A stretch of DNA of 64,000 nucleotides, taken from positions 1-64,000 of the forward strand of contig ARYC01017575.1 of the NCBI GenBank assembly GCA_000711775.1, written 5' to 3'. The stretch comes from Oxytricha trifallax (lineage: Eukaryota > Ciliophora > Spirotrichea > Sporadotrichida > Oxytrichidae). Made by a program: the position numbers and the translations under genes. Positions 37,501 to 49,500 of this stretch are shown piece by piece (positions within the stretch are counted from its first letter, which is position 1; every line of letters starts with the position of its first letter). The notes under the pieces are model-generated. The model was not told where the DNA came from and ran no database searches. It saw only the letters and a program-made list of their open reading frames with translations.

Positions 37501-40500
37501 ATAAAAACTATGAAGAACAATTAATTTAAGTGCAATCTACTGGCTCTTTAAGCATTTATGTGCTTTTCTACCCTTTAAAATTGAAAGAAAACCTATTCAC
37601 TTTTCAACAGTCTCACAAAAAAATATATATGGAACTATTTTTTTGTCATCCTTAACTAAGGTTGATGGTAAAAAATATTACAAAGAAGACTTATCTAAGC
37701 ATAATTTAAACTCTAGGGATAGTACCTAAAACTTTTTTGAAAACTTAGCCAGTCTATTGAAAAATTCCTTTACAATTGACTATATTAATTTGCATAATAA
37801 ATGATGTTTATTGAACGATATCCTTCAAAATAGGATTGGAATAGTTTGCACTTTATGATTTACTTAATTTATATGATATGTCGATTTAACTTCGTATCAT
37901 CTTACTGTTTCTTGAATTAAAATGCCTTTACTTAAATTTAGAATCTTCCTATTTTATTTTGAAGATCATTTGATTAAAGATAAAAATGAAAAATACACAG
38001 ATTATTTCTTAAACTACTTGAAACAAAAATAATTCAATATATACGAAGAGTTTTTAGATTTCACGAGCATCTTTGATGATGATAAAGTTTTTGAAAAGAA
38101 ATAAAAAGACCTTGAAACTAAAGCTAAATTTAAATAGAAAAAGTTGCCAGAATGTAAGGAAATAGTTTATAGCTATCTCGAAGAAAACATTCATAAATCA
38201 TATAAACTGTATATGAACCTTAAGTCAAAGCAACTATAAATATGTGATCCATTTGAATATAAAATACTTTTATAAACTAAAGAAGGAGTTTCTAAGTTTA
38301 TAGAGGCGTTCAAGGATATTGATGAGGATAGTAAAGAATTACTTTTGGTGCTTTTAGAAGACTTATCTATAGATGAACTTATATAGGAAGCTTTTGAACT
38401 ATTAAACAAGAATAAATTAGCAGGGAGAAAGGTTTTGAGGATTTTATCTACTTTATCATACTTAACCTACTAAAAGCTATATTAAAAAGAAAGAATGAAG
38501 TTATTTTTGAATGAGTTTTAAGGTATGAATTAAGATGAGCTATAGTAAGTTAACAGTTTTATTGAGTCTTTAGAATTGCAAGACAATGAGTAGGTCATGA
38601 GTTAAATTAATGATGCATTAATTCCCTTTTAATTAAATGGCTTCGTTTTAAATATTTACTACCTCAATATTAGGGGTAAATTAAGGATAAAAATTTTATT
38701 TAAGTTTAACTCAAGTAATTTTCAGATGGCTTTTAAATAAAAAATGACTTTAAAAGAATATGTAAGATTTTAAGCTAAAAAATAAACACAATATTAAAAC
38801 TGCCATTATTATTCTATTTTAATTATACCATTATTTAATATTAAAAAAACTCTTCGTACCTAAATTTAATGTTTTAGTTTTTTAATAAAAATATTTATAA
38901 ACTACTTAATGTGATTAGCAACATTTATATACACACATGCTTTAAGACTTTTTTCTATTAAAAAAAACAAATATTCAATATATTATTGAGTGCTTTTTAT
39001 AAACAATTTTGTGTTATATATTCTAAATGTCTTAGGTATTTTGCTTGAAATTTATATCACAACTTTAAAAGTACTATCCAGACATATATTCTAAGATACC
39101 TTTAATCCAATTAGTTATTGCAAAATCTTCAGATCTGATAAAATAACAAGTAGAACAATTCTTGAAGAATATTGTTTTATCAGAAGCCGAGCTAAAAACT
39201 CATAAAATCAAAAAGTTAAAGAATAATGAAATGACTGAGCTGTTAATTTAAATTAATAATCAGGATGAAACAACTACAGATTTAATTTTGAGAAGTTTTA
39301 AAGATGATATTGTTAAAAGAAACATTAAAATTCCCAGGTCTAGATAACAAATTTAAAATGATTCGATTGCTGAATTGAGAAAGATATTAAAATTCCCACG
39401 AACTAAAAAAACCATTGTAAACTTCTATTCTGTTGATTACAATTTTGATCCAGATTTTGAGTAAGATAAACTAATTAAAGATTTCTAAAGAACTAACATT
39501 GTGAAAATATTAATTAAATTTAAAATTCAAAATTCAATATTTTTTATATCAAGTGATTTATTTAATACGAAAATATATTATCACATTTTTTAGATCTTAG
39601 ATTCAATTTTTATATATTTATTGTGAGTTTTTAAGGAATTTTACTACCTAAAATAACAGTTTATACTTAATAAAATGGATACTTATCTAATTTATATCTT
39701 ATAAAGGATTAAATCTATTAAAATTTAGCTTTATAATAATTCTTCAAATTATTCGCTGATAAAATTTATGCGAAATTCATAATTAAAAGCTTAAAAAAAT
39801 TGTTTAATAGAGCATTTTTTAATAACTTACAATAGCAATATTATCGACTGTTCCGGCCAAGATCCCCTCCCCACCTCCCGGTCAACCAAGATCCCCTACA
39901 CCCCACCCGGCCCCTCCCCACCCCTTAAAATAACCCATTTCATATCAAATTTGGGGGGGAAGTTTCCTGCACTCGAGGAAGTTTCCTGCACTTTTTTTTA
40001 TTTATGTAAAATTTAATAAATTTTACATAAATTAAAAAAATTTAACATTTTTATGACCCATTAATATTAAGAGGATATTTATACATCATTTAAGTAGTTC
40101 AAGTAAATATAGTCTCACATTATATAAGTATGTAAAGAATAAGATAATTTGAATCAGAATCACACAAACAATTGGATAAAAATATTTTGAATTACTATTA
40201 GTACAGATAGGACAATATAATGGTTAAGATAAATAAACAAATAAATATCAGATGAAATATGTCAGATATTGAAATTTAAAGAAATATATTGACTAATTGA
40301 TTAATGAAATAAGTATAATTATATCAAGGAAATAGTTCGAAGTTGGTTGATAGTTGGGGTATTGACGTCAATCACTCACCACCGACGTCAATTACTCACC
40401 GATGACGTCAATCGCTCACAGTGACGTCAATTACTCACCAGTGTTTATAAATGATAAATATTTGCATAATACAAAATTGAACTTTATATTAAAGTTTCAA

Positions 40501-43500
40501 AGTATGGTTTTAGAGGTGCTACGTATTTAAGTGTCACAGGGGTGGAGACACCTGATAAGTCACCAAATCAAAATATTTGAGATAAGGGGTCAAGTATGTT
40601 GCATGGCTACTTGTGAAGGTTTGTAGTTTTTGATTGATGAAACGTCGCAAACCGGCACCTCTCCGATTAGACTTACTTATAAGTCTAGCGAGATGTCATG
40701 TTTCATCGCAAGTTTCTTGACATCCGAATCATCAAATTAAAATCTCTTAATTTTAATTCAGATCTAATTCCTACTCAATATAGTCGGTGACAGCAACTAA
40801 TATTGCCCAAACACATATGATAATAAACTAGACAGTGGGGTAAACGAAAATAAAAAAATCGAAACTTACACATCAACAACCAATTCTCAAAACATATCAA
40901 AATTATAAAAGAAGAACCAAGCAAATATAGATCATCTAGGGAACAAGAGGAGGTGAATCAATTAGCTTAGTACTCATAATCAAGTACATAATTCAAAATC
41001 AAGAAATTTAAAGCTATTTTTGCTTAACAACTATCTCATTATTAAATCTTTATCTTTACAATCTAAAAAACGGTTATCAATCGATGTAAATTAAAAGTGA
41101 TCCAAAAGTACAAACATCATTATGGTACTCAAATAACAAAGAACATGTAAAGTATGTACTCTTATTTAAAATTTGGAAAAAAAAAGGAAGAAAGGTATTC
41201 TCTTGAAAAGGATACAAATATACTTAAAAATCCTATAAGTAAACGTAAAGGACATAATCAGAAGAATGGTAGTGGGAATATGCCATGCAACATACTTGAC
41301 CCCTTATCTCAAATATTTTGATTTGGTGACTTATCAGGTGTCTCCACCCCTGTGACACTTAAATACGTAGCACCTCTAAAACCATACTTTGAAACTTTAA
41401 TATAAAGTTCAATTTTGTTATGCAAATATTTATCATTTATAAACACTGGTGAGTAATTGACGTCACTGTGAGCGATTGACGTCATCGGTGAGTAATTGAC
41501 GCCAATACCGGATAGTTGTTGTAAAGAGTAATTTAATAATAAAGTTTTTTTAATAAAAAGTGCAGGAAACTTTCCTAAAATTTTTTTTTATCATTAACCG
41601 GTGCAGGAAACTTCCCCCCCCCCAAATTTTGTACCCACAGGGTCTAAATCGAATTCTTTCTTGACATCTCCACATCATAGACCCTATTTTATATATAAAA
41701 TTTCACAAGATTTTCAAAATTCTTTATTTACATGTGATTGCCTTATTAGATATAAATTTTATGATTTGATAAGTTTCACTATGTTAACAACCATTTTTAC
41801 ACTTTCCCTAACGAAATATAAATTGAAAAAACTTTTCCATTAAATAATATTAGAATTATATTACTTAATAAAATTTATATACAATAATGTACAAATTTTG
41901 TTTTTAAAAAATTTTATATCTTAAATCAACTTCATTTGACATAATTCGAATAAAAAGTATGATTAATTTTTAAAGTTTTTAATTTTAACTAGTTTATAAA
42001 AAATAATAAAAAATAAATTAATCAAATATATAAATTAAAAACTTTAAAAATTAATCAGACTTCTTATACGAATTATGTCAAATGAAATTGATATTAGATA
42101 TAAAATTTTTTAAAAACAAAATTTGTACATTATTGTATATAAATTTTATTAAGTAATATAATTCTAATATTATTTAATGGAAAAGTTTTTTCAATTTATA
42201 TTTCATTAGGGAAAGTGTAAAAATGGTTGTTAACATAGTGAAACTTATCAAATCATAAAATTTATATCTAATAAGGCAATCACATGTAAATAAAGAATTT
42301 TGAAAATCTTGTGAAATTTTAAAATAGGGTCTATGATGTGGAGATGTCAAGAAATAATTCGATTTAGACCCTGTAGATACAAAATTTGATATGAAATGGG
42401 GTATTTTAAGGGATGGGGGAGGGGGTCTCGGCCGGAACAATCGACCATGAAAACCTTATCAGAATATTATTCCATTACGTTAAGAGCAGATTAGACCCTG
42501 AGCTATTAATCCATAAATTCGTAAATGTTAGACAAAACTTTAACTTGACTAGGTCCCGCCTCATTCAATACCTTCTAAAAATATCAGATTAAGATTTAAG
42601 GATTCAGTTAGTAATAAGTTTAAGCCAGTATTTACCTTTACCTTTGCTATCTGTTGACTGGTAGTTAAATGAAAAGGAAGTAAAATATGAAATAATCAAT
42701 GAGTTATTCTATGTCTTTGAGAAGTAAATGTCTATTCTCAATTTTGGAGTGCTAAATGATTAAAAGCAACTTCCTCCTAATATAGAGAAATTTGTAAACT
42801 AAATTCTGAGTAAAGTATTTGAAAGTGACTCAGAATGTTGCCTTAATGATGGCACATTAGAAATTCAATTTGACTATAACTTTGAAAACCCGTAGTATTT
42901 ACCAGTCGCCACTTATCATGGACCAATGACTTATGAAAAACTAAGTTAAATTCAGAACTTATTCGATATATTTATCATATAGTAGAATTCAGACGAGGAA
43001 TAAACACCTGAATAAATACTAAAGTCTAATCAATTTATTGAATAAATTTAAGTAGGTTAGTATTCATACAATCCTTATTTTTACCCAAAAAAATACTTTG
43101 TATTTAATTAATGAATATATCTAGAAAATTTGAAAAATAAAAATCTATACCTTTTAATTATAAATTAACAGCTTTAAGAAGGGACTTTGTTTGATAATAG
43201 TAATTGATTGTAGCTCATAATACTAATATTTCAAAACATCTGAACTAAGCCAGAATATAATGCTAGTCTAGTCCGAATTCCTGGAAACAACAAAAAATAA
43301 ATCTCTAATTGTGAATTTAATCCAAGCAATTCATTAAAGAATAAGAAGCTACAGAAAGAATGAGCTTAATGATTATTTAGCTACTCCTAATTTAAGAATG
43401 AATTCTCACTTCATAATAGAAATTTGAACTATTTCATTTAAATAAATATAATAATTAAAATATTCTACTTTATGTACTATGAATTCATTAAAGAAATGGG

Positions 43501-46500
43501 CAAAGAAGACTTGACTATAAAATCGGCACTTGATAATACAAGAATTATAGTAGACCAAATTTTCTATAATAAACATAATTTACATTCTGAACAATTTCTT
43601 CCTATGAGTTATCTGTACAAGGAGTCAAAACCCCAAAATCCCTTAATGAGCTATATAAGTGCTTTGATTTGTAGGGAATTTGTTAGGGGTAGGGGTTATT
43701 AATTAAATGCGAGACAAAAATAACAAGCTTTTGGGGTCTATTTACTATTAAAATATATTGATTTAGTATTTATACTGCGATATATATAGTGAATAACTCA
43801 AACCAGTACTTAATTATAAGCCACTTGCACTGCTCTTAAAGCGAAGTCCTTCAACTGTTCGCTCCCATTGTCCTATAGCAGTATAACTAAAGCAATAATA
43901 GTTCAATTCTAAGCCTAGAGGAAATCAAAGTTTCTATAGAAGCTTATTGACTCTTTTATTAATGAGAAAACTTTGAAGTATTGGGCTCACTTCTTTTTCG
44001 ACCAACGAGCTCTTATGTTTGACAGCCAGTTCCCTGAATTGAAGATCTCTGCATAGTCTGTTGCAAACATTTATAAACGAAATGGAATCTCTTACAAAGG
44101 TGTAAATCGTATCAAGAGAGTGATTGATTTCACTCTGCCATTTTACAACAATAGCTTAAATTGTATTTTTAATTAAATGCAGAAAGTCTTAAAGAATAAT
44201 ATTAAGTTTCTGCATTCTGACTAGGCTGTGTTTACCTTCAACACTTTCATTTAGAAGTCTTGGTATAAGAGACATAGTAATAAAGAGGTTGATGACAAGA
44301 AAGTCAAGGTACAAAAAATGGCACTTCTTGAAGGAATCAGTGAGGATGCTGGTTTAGAAACTTATATTATTCATCCTCGATCTATTAAGTCATAGCAGTA
44401 CATTAAGTTCTTAGAATAGCTGAGAGAAAAGTACCATGAATAAAAAATTATACTCTTTGTTGATAATCTTTCTGTTCATAAGACTAAAGAAACAAGGAAG
44501 TGTTATGAACAACTTAGAATAACGCCAGTATTCAACGTACCTTACAGTCCATATTTTAATGGAATTGAGTTCTACTGGGGTATTTTAAAAGGTCATTACA
44601 AGAAACTGCTGCTATACCACTTGAAGCATGAACTACCTATCGATACGGTATACTTTATTAAGAGCTTGGCGAAGAGAGCAGATTCTTAATTGGCTTAAAA
44701 GTGTGCTAAAGAAGGGAGAGTGATTGTATATAAATAAGTATTGTAGTTAAGTTAAAGAATATCAAAGTTACATTTAAAACTCTTTCGAGGGAGCTGGCTT
44801 CTCTTTCTTTTCTTCCTCCTCTTGCTTCGCTCCTAATAGGTTTCTTCTCTTACTTTCAGCTCCAGCATCTATGTTAATTGTCTCTGGAGATTAAATATTA
44901 CAATAAAGTCTCATGCTAACTTCATACTTTGTCTGCGAATTTAGCTCTCTGTGCAGCTTGCTCTTTTCCTTCATCAAGAAGATGCCAGTCCCAGATTTTT
45001 CAAAAGAGTTAAGCTTCAAATCTTACTTGAGATATAAGGGTGCTTCTGCAGCTCTGATAGCCAGCTCACTTATCTTGATCCCTTGCTTTTCCTTATCTTC
45101 TGATGAGATGCTGTACCTTTTCTTATGAGATTCTTGAATAATTTCTTTCAAGTAATCACCTTTAATTGTTGCAAGTATGCCAAAGAAATAGTTTCTTTCA
45201 GGTAGTTTGTTTGACAACTGCTTCTTAGTAGACAGGTACAGCGAAACCTCTGGGTCATTCATAGCATCATCATATAAGTTAGTCACTGAGATTTCAGGAT
45301 AGTTTGGAATCATTTTCAAACTTTACATCTTAAGTTTTCAATGCTTTCTTCTCTTCTCAGAGTATCGCTCTTAGAAATGAAATTTTAGTTCCTTCCATCG
45401 TTGGGCAGTTTTTTAATCTTAAATTAAAATTTAAATACTAGCGCTAAAATTTAAAGAAAAACAACAGCACTTCCATCAAACTAAATGAAACTTACCTTTG
45501 GCATTTATAAAAAATTAGTGATAGCTGTGAGAGTGACTCTCATAAAGAACTACCAGAGCTATCAATTGAGGTCTCTGTTAATTAAAAAATATAATAGAAA
45601 ATAAATGGCAAACAAGTGTGTGGAATACATAGAGGAGGAGAAAGTTAGAAATGAAATTTCAATGTAAGAAGAGGAAGTTGAAGTATATTTTTTTGTGAAG
45701 TGTGAAAGAGATTTCACTCATAAATCTAGCTGGTACAGGCATATGAAGATCCATAAAGAAGCTAAACCTACTGTATACTTAATGCATGAAAATTGATAGA
45801 AATTATGAATGCTTTGAGTTCCATAAGCAGTACTCTCACATAAGAAACTTAAAAAGCATCTTTTATATGCTCACTAGAATGAAATAAAAGTTGAAGATTG
45901 AGACACTCAACTGCAGTTGTTCAACAAAAGAAAAGCAAGGGAGCCTCTTTAAGTTACTGAGCATTAACAAGCCAGCGAATTAGAGTGTGTAAGGATTGCA
46001 CGAAACCTCTTAGCATCAGAGGTCACTAAAATCATGATAAAAATATAATACAAAAAAATTCCAGTACTTCAATAGATTAATTTTTATACTTCTCTCTAAA
46101 GCTACATAATTCTAAAGGATTCCTTTGACAATAATTCTATTAATAATTATTAGTATGCTTACAAAATATACCCTTTCAACTCTCTCCTTAGTGATGATAA
46201 GTATTAAATGGAGTTCACTAATGAGTATTATGTACTCACTCAGGCTAAGTTTATAGAGACTAAATAAAGCTAGATGTTGTTTTCCAAGCCAAAGATCATG
46301 AAGCTTTCAGACTAACTCTCTTTGAAATGACACTCAGAGATTTCATAAGTGATCAAAGAAATCATAGATAGCTTGGATTAATAGCAACCTAAGATATACA
46401 AGGTATTAAAGAGCTTCATAAGTTAGGCTTTTTTTACAGAGATCTCAAGCCTGAGAATGTAATGTTGAACTTTTCACCAGTAACAGTAGCAATTATTTAT

Positions 46501-49500
46501 TTCAACAGAGCCTTAAGAGTGGAAGTATCAAGGCTAGGTAGTTTAATGGGAACTCCAGGCTATTATCCAGAAAGAGAAGACTGGAGAGATGGAGACTTAT
46601 AGTGGGATGTGTGGGCTTTAGCAGCAATAATAATAATAGAGTGCTATTGCCTTGCAACGATTACTTTTCTACAAGGTGCGAGAAGGATGCAAGGCAAAGA
46701 ATAAAACAATTTATTGACAAAACGAGAGTCTCTCAATCAATGAAGCAAATGGTAGAGTCAATAATAATAAGACCAAACTCAAGATCAAACATATCAATAG
46801 AGTAGATCAAGTTATGGTTAAGTAAAATTAACTTCAGACATCTCCATCATGTTCCAAAAGTGCATTTGAGTGATTAAATTAAATACATTTACTTTACATT
46901 TCACATTAAAACCTATTAATAACCCCAACCCCTAAAAAATTCCCTTCAAATCAAAGCACTCAAAAACTTCATTAAGGGGTTTTGGAGTTTTTGAATATTG
47001 TTAGTTAGAATATGAAATTCAAAGAGATATTGAACTTGACTCAGAATCTAAAACATAATATAATTATTGTTAGTTAGAATGTTAGAACTTGAATTTGTTT
47101 TGTTTTAAAATATATACCCTTTAAATTTAGTAATCATTTTTTATTTAATCATTAAAAATGAGGAAGTGGCTTTAGCTAAGGTTGTTGGAAATGCAAAGTT
47201 ACTTTCCAATTAAAGAGAAGTGGACGAATAACTCTATTTATAGAATCTTTTTGAGTTGAAGATGTAATAGTTTTAGAATACGCTATGGATACCTTGGAAT
47301 AATTATGTCCAAACATTATAAATAAATTAATAAGAAAAAGCTAAAAAATATTAAGCAAGAAAAATATAGCATGAGAAAAAATAAAAAAGATAATAGAGAT
47401 GATAATTGTGAATTCATTCTCCTCATGTCTTCGATTATGATTAGGTAATATGCATTTGCCACAAAAGATACCTAGATTAAAGGAGAAATAAAAAAAAAAG
47501 ATATATTATTAGATTTAAACAATTCATATTCATGAATAAATAACTTAATACCTGATTTTTTCTCTGCTTACCTCAATCAATACCCAAAACCCCTATTAGA
47601 AGTTTTATATATGTTTTTATTGATGAGGTAATGTAAGGGATTTAGGTTTATTTTTTTTAAATTCATTAATATTTTTATTTTATATAATGTAGATGCTCAA
47701 TTTTTTATTATGCCCTCATTTTGGAAACATTAAATATATTAAATATTATGTTATTCAATATTTATTGTGATAATTAAATATTTTATTTCATTTGTATTTT
47801 ATTCTTAGAAAATTGCTTTGTTAACAGTTTTAATAATAAAAAAAGACTAATACTCTTTATTTTTATGAGTTCTATTTCTAATGTAATTAAATTTATTTAG
47901 TGCATGTTCTAATAAGCACAATTTATTAATTTTAAATTTCTTTAATTTGGTGCACCTAATAAAATGGATTTTGAGATTAATTATTATCTCTTAGTATTAT
48001 TAGAACTCTTTTATTAGGTACTTTTATTAAATAAGTGCGTCAATTATGAGATATTTTAAAAGAAAATGTTAAGAAAAATAAAATATATTAAATTCATATC
48101 TTCAAATAAAATGCTTGGACTTAGAATCATACTTGAAAATTTATAAAAGAATTTTAAAAAACTTTTTAAACGAATCCTTTCAAATTTTCAAACTAGAGTA
48201 TAAACGATACAAATAGCAATTAAATTCTAATACTCATTATTATTCAAAACATTTTTAAAACTAAAAAATGGGTTTAGGAGTTTTTAATTCGATATCATGC
48301 ACCTGAAAAAATTAAATCAGTATTATCTATTTAATAAATTCAACTTAATTAAAAAAAAATTAAGCGAAAATTCAAATTCTCATGAACTCACTTAAGTGGA
48401 ACTCTAAGGGACAAAACATCATCTATAAATCAGATGCACTTAGACCACAACTGGAAAAAATTATTAGTGAGTATAGCCACAGAGAGTTGAAGGACTGTAA
48501 CTTTCCACAACTCTTTAGATACCTCAATAAAAGCTCTTAAGGAGTTATATTACTTAAACCCTTTTAAGTAAGACTCCTTTAAAGAGTATATTGTGCATGT
48601 ATAGTAAGTTAGAAATTCCACTAAGATGTTCCTGCAATCAAAACCCCAAAACCCCTTAGTGAGGTTTATAAGTGCTTTGATTTGTAGGGTATAGTTGGGG
48701 TCTTATTGGGGTTAGTAGAGAAATTAGGCCAATTTGCAAAATGAGAAATAGAAATTAGCAAAATTTAGGGTCTATTTATGATGAGTAATATTTAGATTTA
48801 CTGCTTAAGCTTAGGTATGGTACAAGTATTAATATAGACTAAGTCAAACCAGTAATGAATTATGCTGCTATAGCAAAGCTCCTGCGCAAGAGTGCCTCAA
48901 CAGTTAGGTATCATTGCTTGTTGGCTGTTTAGCATTATAATTCAGGCACTTGAAAGCATCCTGCAAGAAAATAAAAGTTCTCACAGCACCATATTGACTA
49001 CCTCTGCGACTCGAAGACTTTAAAGTATTGGGCACACTTTCCACTAGACTAGCGAGCTGTGATGTTTCATCGCAAGTTTCCTGACATGCGTATCTCTCCT
49101 TAAACTATAGCCAACATTTATAGAAGAAATGGTATTACTTTCAAGACTGTCAACAGAGTGAAGAGAGTGATTGATTTTACAGTGCCATTTTATAGTAATA
49201 ATTTAAACTATATATATGATTAAATGCAGAGAGCTATTACTAATAACATCAAGTTCATACACGCTGATGAAGCTGTGTTTACCTTCAACACCTTTATTAA
49301 TAAGTCTTGGTATAAGAAGTATGATAATATAGAAGTCTACGATTAGAAAGTAAAGGTTGTAACCCATGCAATTTTAGCAGGTATTAGTGAAGACTCTGGC
49401 TTAGCAAAGTTATGTTATTCATCCTCGCTCTATTAAGCGAGAGTAGTACATAGAGTTCCTACATAAGCTGAGAGATAAATACAACGATTAAGAGATCATC

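Larger units (their letters stand above)
39849..42440. mobile_element. 2.6-kb nested foldback element inside GTPase coding block, TCGAC repeats
   Basis: Terminal inverted repeat: TGTTCCGGCC at 39849 and GGCCGGAACA at the right end. Homology between the termini continues inward (GATCCCCTCCCC..., CCCTTAAAATAACCCATTTC...). It is flanked by TCGAC at 39844-39848 and 42441-42445. Removing the element with one TCGAC joins ..ITYNSNIID-HENLIRILFHY.. in frame. The element is composite: an inner unit (about 39957-41625) carrying oppositely oriented GTGCAGGAAACTT borders, a TIR element inside that, and a right-hand palindrome. No transposase gene of its own was found. The five-base flanking repeat may be a target duplication or a pointer. 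Confidence 0.8.
43626..46993 (+). mobile_element. TBE transposon A (3.37 kb, internally deleted, inserted in GTPase exon)
   Basis: Termini are CAAAACCCC-AAAA-TCCC (left) and the inverse of CAAAAACTCCAAAACCCC (right), followed by about 70 bases of the TBE terminal repeat (GTGCTTTGATTTG core). Flanking triplets are AGT (43623-43625) and AAT (46994-46996), both fitting the ANT target of TBEs. It contains transposase (+), 22-kDa ORF (-) and zinc-finger/kinase ORF (+). Compared with TBE-B and TBE-C, about 0.7 kb is missing between the latter two genes. All three genes are damaged. The flanks are coding: deletion with one ANT gives ..YLYKE-YCQLEYEIQRDIEL.., and either triplet retained encodes the same residues. 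Confidence 0.93.

Noticed and set aside
38191..38409. Ser-rich minus-strand ORF
   Set aside because: Antisense shadow of a well-supported GTPase coding block (37925-38790).
41601..42440. Two similar ORFs on opposite strands encoding the same peptide
   Set aside because: They are the two arms of a palindrome; identical peptides follow from the inverted repeat, not from conserved coding.
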